Assembly (NCBI RefSeq): GCF_018223345.1 | Contig: NZ_CP073587.1 | Coordinates: forward strand, 1,833,001-1,897,000 | Origin: Shewanella yunxiaonensis | Lineage (GTDB): Bacteria; Pseudomonadota; Gammaproteobacteria; Enterobacterales; Shewanellaceae | DNA length: 64,000 nucleotides | Direction: 5' to 3' | In this document: piece after piece, positions 56,572 to 64,000 of the stretch | Layout of the letters: the number at the start of each line of letters is the position of its first letter | Numbering within the stretch: the stretch's first letter is position 1 | Translations under genes and position numbers: made by a program | The notes under the pieces: generated by a model | What the model saw: the letters and a program-made list of their open reading frames with translations, nothing else | What the model was told of the DNA's origin: nothing | The model's database searches: none

Positions 56572-58197
56572 GTGCTTAAATCGTTATCCGTAAACCGCGT
56601 TACTTTCTTGTTGGCGCTGTTTTTCGTCATGATCTTCAACATTCCATTCTTTTCTGTGGTTAAAAAAGGACTTGAACATCAATCTCACATTGATCCGGTA
56701 TTTGTTGCCACAATCCCGGTCTTTTTGGTCGCAGCGCTCGGCTTTCTGTTTTCATTTTTTAGCTTTAAGTATCTGCTTAAACCCTTTTTTATTGCGTTGA
56801 TATTGTTGTCTTCCGGGGTGTTTTTTGCCGCTTACAAATACGGTGTTGTATTTGATACAGGAATGATTGAAAACACCTTTCAGACTAACAGCGCAGAAGC
56901 CTTAACCTATGTGAACTGGGCATCGTTTACCAATTTTGCCTTAACCGGGTTGGTACCTGCATTTTTACTGTATAAGGCAGATATTGAGTACCGCCCGTTC
57001 ACCAAAGAAATGTTGCGAAAGCTAGTATTTATGCTGGCTAATTTGACGGTAGTGGTGGCTATTGCCTTTGTTTATATGCAGAATTATGCGTCCTTTGTTC
57101 GCAATAATGATCAGATTAAACACTATATCGTCCCAACCTATTTCATTGGTTCTGCATCTAAATACATTTATCAGAACTACCTGCAAGCGCCCATCACCTA
57201 TCAAGAGCTGGGACTGGATGCCAAAGTCATCAAACCTGCGGCAATGAAGGAAGAGAAACCCAAATTATTGGTGTTAGTCGTTGGTGAAACTGCCCGGGCG
57301 ATGAATTATCAGTATTACGGCTATAATCGACCAACAAATCAGTATACGAAAGATTTAGGCCTGATTGCATTTAACAATGTCCAGTCATGTGGAACCGCAA
57401 CAGCTGTATCGCTGCCATGTATGTTCTCTCGTATGAATCGCAAAGACTATGAGGCTCGTCAAGCGCGGTCTCAGGATACCGCTGTGGATGTACTGCATCA
57501 TGCCGGTGTCAACGTATTTTGGGTAGACAATGACAGCGGTTGTAAAGGGGTCTGTGATCGCGTACCAAATTACACCATTGATGTGAATATGGATAAGAAG
57601 TTGTGCGATGGTGAATTTTGCAAAGATCAAGTAATGGTCGATAAACTTGATGAATTGCTAACGACCAAAGAGCAACCAAATCAAGATAGATTGATCGTGT
57701 TGCACATTGTTGGTAGCCACGGCCCGACCTATTATTTACGTTATCCTGACGATCACAAGCAGTTCACTCCAGACTGCCCGCGTAGCGATATTCAGAATTG
57801 TAGCCACAATGAATTGGTCAATACCTACGACAATACCATTCTCTATACTGATTATATTTTGTCGGAGATTGTAAAACGGCTGCAGCAGCAACATATGTAT
57901 GCCCCAGCAATGATGTATTTGTCAGATCATGGGGAGTCACTGGGTGAGAAAGGGCTGTATTTGCATGGCACACCGTATGGTATCGCGCCAGCCGAACAGA
58001 CTACCGTGCCTTGGTTATCTTGGATTTCTGCTGGGTATGCTCAGGAAAATGGCCTGAGCGAAAGTTGCCTCAGTGGGTTGCAACAGCGCAGCGGCTATTC
58101 GCAGGATAACTTGTTTGATACGCTGTTAGGCTTATTTAATGTCAGCACGCAGGTCTATCGACCGAAAGAAGACATCTTTAAGCAGTGTCGCACTTAA
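56572..58197 (+). CDS. eptA: Lipid A phosphoethanolamine transferase
   Basis: Inner-membrane enzyme that adds phosphoethanolamine to lipid A, giving resistance to cationic peptides. 541 residues from the GTG at 56572, which follows GGGAG; the frame is open from 56560. About five N-terminal membrane helices lead to a periplasmic sulfatase-fold domain with the nucleophilic threonine in VVGETARAMNYQYYGYNRPT, paired cysteines, and metal ligands in YLSDHGESLGE and YLHGTPYG. Preceded by a PmrA-type box. Confidence 0.95.
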   Translation: MLKSLSVNRVTFLLALFFVMIFNIPFFSVVKKGLEHQSHIDPVFVATIPVFLVAALGFLFSFFSFKYLLKPFFIALILLSSGVFFAAYKYGVVFDTGMIENTFQTNSAEALTYVNWASFTNFALTGLVPAFLLYKADIEYRPFTKEMLRKLVFMLANLTVVVAIAFVYMQNYASFVRNNDQIKHYIVPTYFIGSASKYIYQNYLQAPITYQELGLDAKVIKPAAMKEEKPKLLVLVVGETARAMNYQYYGYNRPTNQYTKDLGLIAFNNVQSCGTATAVSLPCMFSRMNRKDYEARQARSQDTAVDVLHHAGVNVFWVDNDSGCKGVCDRVPNYTIDVNMDKKLCDGEFCKDQVMVDKLDELLTTKEQPNQDRLIVLHIVGSHGPTYYLRYPDDHKQFTPDCPRSDIQNCSHNELVNTYDNTILYTDYILSEIVKRLQQQHMYAPAMMYLSDHGESLGEKGLYLHGTPYGIAPAEQTTVPWLSWISAGYAQENGLSESCLSGLQQRSGYSQDNLFDTLLGLFNVSTQVYRPKEDIFKQCRT

Positions 58198-58216
58198 GGT
58201 TTTGTGATCGGAATCG

Positions 58217-58242
58217 AAAAGGCTGCTAATGCAGCCTTTTTT
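58217..58242. terminator. Bidirectional terminator between eptA and the Pat gene
   Basis: AAAAGGCTGC and GCAGCCTTTT form a perfect hairpin around TAAT with T on one side and A on the other, serving both convergent genes. Confidence 0.9.
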
Positions 58243-58257
58243 GTTGTCATCGACAGT

Positions 58258-60948
58258 CTACGATTTTGAGAGATCCATATGCATATGGATCAATCGCTCT
58301 TCCATATCAAACGTTACTGCAAACCCGAGGCTTTTCGCCAGACTTGCCATATTACGATTCTCAAACATGGTATATCCCGTGAGCACCGGCGTGCCTGCGG
58401 CGCGAAAATAACGAATGAGTTTTTCCAGTAACAATTTTCCGATACCAATACCCTGATGAGAACTACGTACCGCCATCGCAAACTCGGCTTCTGTATTATC
58501 AGGATCAATCGAGGCGCGCACAGCACCGAGGGTGATATCGTCACCAGAATCATCTTTAATGGTGGCAATAAACGCCATTTCTCTGGCGTAATCAATCTGC
58601 GTAAGCACTGCCATCTCTTCGTGCGTCATCTGTGAGCGTACACCGAAGTAACGTTTATACCGATCCTCATCTGATAATGAATTATCAAAGGCCAGGTGTT
58701 TGGGTTCATCCTCGGGTAAGATGGGGCGTAACATTACTTGCAGACCATTACGCAATGTCGCCGTTTCTTCAAGATCTTTAGGGTAGGGCAAGATGGATAA
58801 TCGAGCGCTATTGTCTTTGATATCTTCCGTTAACCGCAAATTAATATCCAGCAGGGTGATAGTGTCCCCTGATGCCAAAACGGGGTTTAAATCAAGACCT
58901 TCAATTTGTGGACAATCAATCACCAAGCTGGAGATCTGCGTTAACATTCGGCAAATCGCTGCCATATCTAAGCCATTTGGCAAATGTCTGTCGTGGATTT
59001 TTCCGGTTTTTAGTGCCTGAATCACCATATAGCGGGACAATGCCATATTGAGCGGGGGTAGGGCCACTGCCGCATCCCGAGTTGGCTCCCATTCAGAGCC
59101 TCCTTCACCGAGCATAATGGCAGGGCCGAAGACCGGATCATTAAGCACTGCTACACGTAACTCTTGCGTGCCAGCCGTCAGTGCCATTTTTTGAACGATC
59201 ATCCCTTCAATGCGCGCGTCCGGATTTGCCGCCCTTACGCGACTAGTAATGGCTGCGGCTGCATGGCGAACCTCTTCGGCATCCGCCAAATTCAACATAA
59301 CGCCGTGAACATCAGATTTATGTAAAATATCGGGAGACTGAATTTTAAGGGCGACCGGATAGCCTGCACGTTCTGCAATCACAACCGCTTCATCCGCATC
59401 ATTGGCAAACCAGGTATCGATAGTCTTTAGCCCATAAGCACTGAAAACCGCCCGTGCATCATGGGTTTCGAGCACTTTTCGGCCACTTTGTAAGGCTTGC
59501 TGCAGAATTCTCCGTGCGGTTGCAGTATCAGAATTGTTGGTTAGCGACTGCGGTACTTCCTGCAACAGTTTCTGGTTACGACGAAATTCCACCATATGCA
59601 TAAAAGCGCGAACAGCACCTTCTGGGGTACGATATGTTGGAATTCCCGCCTTAGAAAAGCGTCGACGAGCTTCATATGCGGAATCTTCACCACTCCAGTT
59701 AGTCAGCACGTTAACGCGATGCTTTCGAGGATGTTTGCTGGCGGCTGCAATGACGGCATCCGCGATGTTGTTGCCATTGCCTAACGCTGAAGGCGAGTGC
59801 AGTACTAATACGGCATCTAGTTCATCACTATCCATTAAAATGTTTAGGGCATTGGCATAACGTTCGCCATCTGCATCGCCAATAATATCGACCGGATTTT
59901 GCTTCGACCAAGTTGGTGGCAATACCGCAGCGAGTTTGCTTTTAGTCTCTTCAGATAGCTGGGCGAGTTTACCGCCTTTGATGATCAGTTCGTCCACAGA
60001 GAGTACGGCCGGCCCACCACCATTACTAAGAATACATAAACGCTCACCATGCAGCGGATTAAGGTGCGCCAGACTTTCAAGAGCGGCAAATAGTTCAACT
60101 AAGTCGTTTACTCGCAGCATACCTGCACGTCGAAACGCGGCTTCATACACAGCATCGTTACCTGAGCTAGCACCGGTATGATGGCGGGCAGCGTTACCGC
60201 CTTCGGCACTGCGGCCGGATTTAATCACCAGTATGGGTTTGTGTCTGGATGCTGCACGTGCAGCGGAAAGAAACCGTAATCGCTCATTGATGGAATCAAT
60301 GTAAAGCATGATGGCTGAGGTTTTTGAATCACGTCCGAGGTAATCCAGCAGTTCATCAAAATCGATATCACCGGCATCACCCAGTGAAATAAAAGAGGAA
60401 AAACCAATACCTTTGTTATTGGCCCAATCGAGTACTGTGGTGCATACCGCCGCGGATTGTGAAACGAAGGCAATTTTCCCGGGCTGGGCGCTGGTGTGGG
60501 CCAAACTGGCGTTCAAACCAAGGTTGGGCAGGATCATTCCTAAACTGTTGGGGCCCAGTATCCTCATGCCATAACGTTTACCACTTTCCGTAAGCTTTTG
60601 CGCCAAGGTTTGGCCGTCGTCTGCCACACATTGATTCATACCCGATGCAATAATCACCGCCGTTTTGCAACCAAATTGCGCTAACGTTTCTGCTATCTGA
60701 GGAACTCGCTCGGCTTTGGTACAGATAATGGCTAAGTCGGGTTTGACTGGTAGTGATTCAATATTGGGGTAGGCCAGCACCCCCATTACGGAGGTGGCAT
60801 GCGGATTCACCGGCATAATCGGGCCATCAAAGCCGCTACTGAGCAAATTTTTCATCATGATGCAGCCGGCTCTGGCAGGCGAGTTAGACGCCCCAATAAC
60901 GGCAATAGATTTTGGGGTAAACAGACTGCGGATGCTGCGCTGACTCAT
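58258..60948 (-). CDS. Pat-type protein acetyltransferase (acyl-CoA ligase fused to GNAT)
   Basis: 896 residues. The N-terminal two thirds resemble ADP-forming acyl-CoA synthetases: CoA-binding AVIGASNSPARAG, a succinyl-CoA-synthetase-like flavodoxin domain, and an ATP-grasp part (YPVALKIQSPDILHKSDVHGV). The C-terminal GNAT domain starts near residue 740 (LRPILPEDEPKHLAF) and has the acetyl-CoA site SSHQGIGIGKLLLEKLI. This is the design of Pat/PatZ, which acetylates acetyl-CoA synthetase and other proteins. The phosphohistidine of true ligases was not identified. Single gene with convergent terminator. Confidence 0.93.
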   Translation of the reverse strand: MSQRSIRSLFTPKSIAVIGASNSPARAGCIMMKNLLSSGFDGPIMPVNPHATSVMGVLAYPNIESLPVKPDLAIICTKAERVPQIAETLAQFGCKTAVIIASGMNQCVADDGQTLAQKLTESGKRYGMRILGPNSLGMILPNLGLNASLAHTSAQPGKIAFVSQSAAVCTTVLDWANNKGIGFSSFISLGDAGDIDFDELLDYLGRDSKTSAIMLYIDSINERLRFLSAARAASRHKPILVIKSGRSAEGGNAARHHTGASSGNDAVYEAAFRRAGMLRVNDLVELFAALESLAHLNPLHGERLCILSNGGGPAVLSVDELIIKGGKLAQLSEETKSKLAAVLPPTWSKQNPVDIIGDADGERYANALNILMDSDELDAVLVLHSPSALGNGNNIADAVIAAASKHPRKHRVNVLTNWSGEDSAYEARRRFSKAGIPTYRTPEGAVRAFMHMVEFRRNQKLLQEVPQSLTNNSDTATARRILQQALQSGRKVLETHDARAVFSAYGLKTIDTWFANDADEAVVIAERAGYPVALKIQSPDILHKSDVHGVMLNLADAEEVRHAAAAITSRVRAANPDARIEGMIVQKMALTAGTQELRVAVLNDPVFGPAIMLGEGGSEWEPTRDAAVALPPLNMALSRYMVIQALKTGKIHDRHLPNGLDMAAICRMLTQISSLVIDCPQIEGLDLNPVLASGDTITLLDINLRLTEDIKDNSARLSILPYPKDLEETATLRNGLQVMLRPILPEDEPKHLAFDNSLSDEDRYKRYFGVRSQMTHEEMAVLTQIDYAREMAFIATIKDDSGDDITLGAVRASIDPDNTEAEFAMAVRSSHQGIGIGKLLLEKLIRYFRAAGTPVLTGYTMFENRNMASLAKSLGFAVTFDMEERLIHMHMDLSKS

Positions 60949-61725
60949 AGGGTGTTAGCTCCGTATGCTTGGGAGTTTCGAGCCTATGATTTCATAGCTA
61001 CCAAACACTAACAATACACCAAAAGTCAAAAAGTTATCTTTTGCTAAATAGGACTACTGAAAGCCCAAGGAAAATAAAAAATGTGGCATGACCGACTTCA
61101 CGTTAGTTATGTCATGTCCGACAATACCTAAAGATTGTCTGAACAGTCGCTGCTTTCTTCGGGTAGTGTGCTTCACCTCATAATCCCACATCCTAAAAAT
61201 AAAGATTAGGTTTCGGCCTTATTAAACAAAAAACGATGGATCTCATTTCAACTTTTAGGGCGCAGTTAATCTGGACACTGCATTGTCTGTCGGTAACTAT
61301 CGTGTAATAAGACCGTTAGCCCGAGAGTGTCGTGAAGGGCTTTATCTTGCATAAGACACAAAAAAGTATCGTTTAGTCGTGCTGAAGCTATCACCCGCGC
61401 TTAACGCCGAAACCCGCTCCAATCTACAGCAATTAAGGGATGAAATATGAGCTTAAAGCAGCTGAGATTAAATCATACCAGCCTGTTGTGATTCGAGATT
61501 GTGGTGCTGTCGCTCAAAATGGGATTACCGATCATTATTACGCAATCCGCTTAAATCCAGACAATCGTTATAAGATCTCGAAACTGGGTCTGTCATTTGA
61601 AAATGTTTTACCGCTTTCGTCCGACTCAAGAATCCAATGTCGAACCTACCGAGCATGCGATGCGATGTGCATCAACAGAGATATGCAGTAAATAAAAAAC
61701 CACAGAACCAACGATGAATTGCAGA
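60949..61725. other. Gene-poor stretch beside the tRNA genes
   Basis: About 780 bases with no convincing gene. It contains an inverted repeat GGCATGAC (61084) / GTCATGTC (61112) and, near its end, short open frames (see the 61440-61691 entry). The frame ending at 61447 with ...ALNAETRSNLQQLRDEI and the next frame look like adjacent scraps of one former gene, but I cannot name it. Confidence 0.4.
61440..61691 (+). CDS. Doubtful small open frame near the tRNA genes
   Basis: 83 codons from an ATG at 61440; the apparent ribosome site AAGGG touches the start codon, which is too close. The text (AAEIKSYQPVVIRDCGAV, DHYYAIRLNPDNRYKISKLGL) reads like real protein, yet nothing is recognised. It may be the tail of a decayed gene whose earlier part lies in the frame ending at 61448. 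Confidence 0.25.
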   Translation: MKYELKAAEIKSYQPVVIRDCGAVAQNGITDHYYAIRLNPDNRYKISKLGLSFENVLPLSSDSRIQCRTYRACDAMCINRDMQ

Positions 61726-61802
61726 TGGTACACCCGAGTGGACTCGAACCACCGACCCCTACCATGTCAAGGTAGTGCTCTAACCAGCTGAGCTACGGGT
61801 GT
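61726..61802 (-). tRNA. tRNA-Val (anticodon GAC), copy 1
   Basis: 77 bases including encoded CCA (61726-61728 on the plus strand read TGG). Read on the minus strand it begins ACACCCG, has the D-loop GCTCAGCTGGTTAGAGC, the anticodon loop CTTGACA and the T-arm GGTTCGAGTCC. All arms pair properly. Confidence 0.95.
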
Positions 61803-61820
61803 ATAGAAGGACAAATTTAT

Positions 61821-61897
61821 TGGTACACCCGAGTGGACTCGAACCACCGACCCCTACCATGTCAAGGTAGTGCTCTAACCAGCTGAGCTACGGGTGT
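61821..61897 (-). tRNA. tRNA-Val (anticodon GAC), copy 2
   Basis: Same 77-base sequence as copy 1, base for base, 18 bases upstream of it in the direction of transcription, with encoded CCA. Both are probably cut from one transcript. Confidence 0.95.
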
Positions 61898-62055
61898 ACA
61901 CTTAACTTCCGAAGGCTAAACTATTCACCAACGGAACGGACGCTATATTAAAGTCCAGCCACTGATCCTGGCAAGTGAAAAAACCTTTTTTTAACGTCGG
62001 ATGGTGATTTGCTGTGCAACTGCCGGTGTTTTATCAATCAATAGATAATATAGTG

Positions 62056-63420
62056 TCAGAATTCAATAACATCACTGTGACGTATTCGGCGTTGAATCAC
62101 TTTAAGACGAACTGCATAAAGCATTGCTGCAGTAGTTAAACCGGCAATTAAACCGCACCAGAAGCCGTAAGCGCCAAGTTTGGGTATGATTAAATCCGTA
62201 TATGCCAACAGATATCCCAGTGGCATGCCGACACCCCAATAGGCAAAAAGAGTAATGTAAAAAGCACTGCGAGTGTCTTTGTACCCCCGCAATGCGCCCG
62301 CTGAAATTACCTGCACTGAATCTGACAGTTGATAAAGCGCTGCCATTAACATCAACCCAGACGCTAATGCAACCACTTGAGGATTTTTGTTGTAGAGCAA
62401 TGCGATATTTTCTCTTAACAATACCGTCAGTAGTGCAGTACATGCCGCGAGCGAGAACCCTAGAAGTAATCCAGTTTTGCTGACAATTGCGGATTGTTCT
62501 GGTTCATTGCGTCCCAAGTAATAGCCGACGCGAATCGACACGGCGATACCAATAGACAATGGCACCATGAACACCATTGATGAAAAGTTGAGTGCTATTT
62601 GATGGCTCGCCACTACGTTTGCGCCCAACGGTGCCAGCAGCAGCGCTATGATAGAAAATAAGCTCACCTCAAAAAACAACGCGAGCGCTACGGGCATCCC
62701 CAGTTTGCTCATTTGCAGTATTGTTTGCCATTGTGGCCGGACAAACTCGTCGGGTAAGCGTGCCGCTTTAAATTTCGGATGCCATTGCATGTAAATGAGC
62801 ATACTTAAACACATTGCCCAAAAGACCAATGAGGTAGCAACACCGCATCCTGCCCCCCCCATAGCGGGCAAACCCAAATGCCCATAGATAAATATATAAT
62901 TTGCAGGAATATTTACTGCGAGTCCTACAAAACCGATGATCATTGCCGGCATCGTGTAAGAAATACCTTCACTACAACTGCGCAGTACTTGGTAAATGAG
63001 AAACGCTGGCGCGCCCCACAAGATGCCGTGAATATAATTTTCTGTGACGACATAAAGCGCTGGATCTAAGTTCATGTGATCCAGAACAAAACTGGCAGAA
63101 TTGAGAAACAGCATCACACCGATGGCACCAAATGTGGCAATATAAACCCCTTGATAAGCCAAGGGACGGATCTTGTCACTTTGTCCGGCGCCAAAATGAT
63201 GTGCAATCATCGGCGTAAAGGTTAGCAATAAGCCATTAACAAACAGTATTGCCGGTAGCCACAGACTAGTACCGATAGCGACGGCAGCCATATCTTTGGC
63301 ACTCACGCGGCCAGCCATCATGGTGTCAATAAACCCCATCATGGTTTGCGTAACCTGAGCTACCAACACTGGCAAGGCTAATTGAATAATACGTTTGGCA
63401 TGAAAAGCTAACTGCGCCAT
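62056..63420 (-). CDS. MATE-family multidrug exporter (NorM-like)
   Basis: Inner-membrane antiporter of 454 residues with about twelve membrane helices in two repeats. MATE signatures are ALPVLVAQVTQTMMGFIDTM at the N-terminus, RSCSEGISYTMPAM after helix 4 and the matching second-half GALRGYKDTR. Members export cationic drugs by sodium or proton exchange; the substrate is unknown here. Divergent from riboflavin synthase, with only 28 bases between the two start codons, so their promoters must lie inside the neighbouring coding regions or overlap. Confidence 0.94.
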   Translation of the reverse strand: MAQLAFHAKRIIQLALPVLVAQVTQTMMGFIDTMMAGRVSAKDMAAVAIGTSLWLPAILFVNGLLLTFTPMIAHHFGAGQSDKIRPLAYQGVYIATFGAIGVMLFLNSASFVLDHMNLDPALYVVTENYIHGILWGAPAFLIYQVLRSCSEGISYTMPAMIIGFVGLAVNIPANYIFIYGHLGLPAMGGAGCGVATSLVFWAMCLSMLIYMQWHPKFKAARLPDEFVRPQWQTILQMSKLGMPVALALFFEVSLFSIIALLLAPLGANVVASHQIALNFSSMVFMVPLSIGIAVSIRVGYYLGRNEPEQSAIVSKTGLLLGFSLAACTALLTVLLRENIALLYNKNPQVVALASGLMLMAALYQLSDSVQVISAGALRGYKDTRSAFYITLFAYWGVGMPLGYLLAYTDLIIPKLGAYGFWCGLIAGLTTAAMLYAVRLKVIQRRIRHSDVIEF

Positions 63421-63448
63421 GTCTGTCCTTTGAACCAGAGAGTAGAGA

Positions 63449-64000
63449 ATGTTTACAGGTATTGTTCAGGCCTGCTGTAAAGTGCTGGCAATTGAGAAAA
63501 AGCCAGGATTGCATACGTTGCAGATCGCGTTACCACCAGAATTACTGGAGGGATTGCAAACGGGAGCCAGTGTAGCCAATAACGGAGTATGTCTCACAGT
63601 TACGCGAGTGGGGCATGATAGGGCGTTTTTTGACGTAATGGAAGAGACGCTTAACCTGACTAATCTCGGTAATTTACAAGTTCATGATGACGTAAATATT
63701 GAGCGTTCATTGCAATTTGGCAAAGAGATCGGTGGCCATATTCTATCTGGACATATTCATACCCAAGCGAAATTGGTGACCGTTGATCAAACCGATACCC
63801 ACTATGATCTAACGTTAGAACTGCCGTCGGTTTGGATGAAGTATGTGCTTTACAAAGGCTTTATTGGTATTAATGGATGTAGTCTAACCATCGGAAATAT
63901 AAAGAACAATTGTTTTGTTCTGCACCTTATTCCAGAAACCTTAAGACTCACTAATCTTGGTCGTTATCAACCGGGTATGTTTTTTAATATTGAGATCGAT
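63449..64000 (+). CDS. ribE: Riboflavin synthase alpha subunit (cut by window edge)
   Basis: Dismutates two lumazines to riboflavin. 184 codons are visible; the end lies outside the window. Starts MFTGIVQACCKVLAIEKK; two lumazine-synthase-type beta-barrel repeats follow, with NNGVCLTVTRVG, GGHILSGHIHT, KGFIGINGCSLTIG and HLIPETLRLTNLG. The second repeat is well aligned to E. coli RibC. No room for an FMN riboswitch exists in the 28 bases upstream. Confidence 0.95.
   Translation, partial: MFTGIVQACCKVLAIEKKPGLHTLQIALPPELLEGLQTGASVANNGVCLTVTRVGHDRAFFDVMEETLNLTNLGNLQVHDDVNIERSLQFGKEIGGHILSGHIHTQAKLVTVDQTDTHYDLTLELPSVWMKYVLYKGFIGINGCSLTIGNIKNNCFVLHLIPETLRLTNLGRYQPGMFFNIEID

Noticed and set aside
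63421..63448. FMN riboswitch before riboflavin synthase
   Set aside because: Only 28 bases separate the two divergent start codons, too few for the element.

Overview
The window is a chromosomal segment of a gammaproteobacterium of the Shewanella type. This rests on gene content: a quinone-linked periplasmic NiFe hydrogenase with a full hyp set, the DUF3334 chemotaxis-related family, opgGH, a class I fumarase, PBP4-type dacB, a PssA of the phospholipase D type, and a Pat-type CoA-ligase/acetyltransferase. No phage, insertion sequence, CRISPR array or rRNA was seen. Both ends cut genes: a beta-carbonic anhydrase on the left and riboflavin synthase on the right.

Layout. 1-5.4 kb: carbonic anhydrase, M15 peptidase, dapE, an ArsC/Spx-like reductase and the PTS phosphorelay ptsH-ptsI-crr, all on the minus strand, followed by a frameshifted ACT-domain gene. 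5.9-16.5 kb: a chemoreceptor, a DUF3334 protein, an RsmB/NOP methyltransferase, an AraC regulator beside a LysE exporter, YjbQ, ppiC coupled to a VRR-NUC nuclease, two small envelope or unknown proteins and D-cysteine desulfhydrase. 16.6-35.4 kb: the hydrogenase island, described below. 35.7-43.5 kb: asnS, a small membrane protein, nudL, pabB, fumarase and an S9 peptidase. 44-48 kb: opgGH for periplasmic glucans. 48-54.7 kb: acyl-CoA dehydrogenase, dacB with a previously hidden 54-residue membrane protein, pssA behind a structured leader, a DTW-domain protein and a LasT-type methyltransferase. 54.9-61 kb: a dmeF-type metal exporter with its MarR regulator, eptA with a perfect PmrA-type box, and the Pat acetyltransferase. 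61-64 kb: a gene-poor stretch, two identical tRNA-Val(GAC) genes, a MATE exporter and riboflavin synthase.

The hydrogenase island reads leftward. hyaA2-hyaB2-hyaC2 is a second structural set with no protease gene. Next comes hyaA1-hyaB1-hyaC1-hyaD, then a divergent HypF-like protein, then hypF-B-C-D-E-A. One maturation set must therefore serve two complete membrane-bound uptake hydrogenases. Both small subunits have the ordinary four-cysteine proximal cluster motif, not the six-cysteine motif of oxygen-tolerant enzymes. Each structural operon has an FNR/EtrA-type box, perfect for set 2 and one mismatch for set 1. A divergent two-component system and nikR complete the island, consistent with anaerobic and nickel control.

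The most interesting items are the HypF-like protein, which keeps the HypF architecture but has lost the acylphosphatase domain, one zinc finger and the HxxAH metal site; the doubled hydrogenase with different promoters; the structured leader with a terminator before pssA; and several operator-like repeats (dmeF, eptA, opgG, hyaA2). All identities rest on reading motifs, without database searches.
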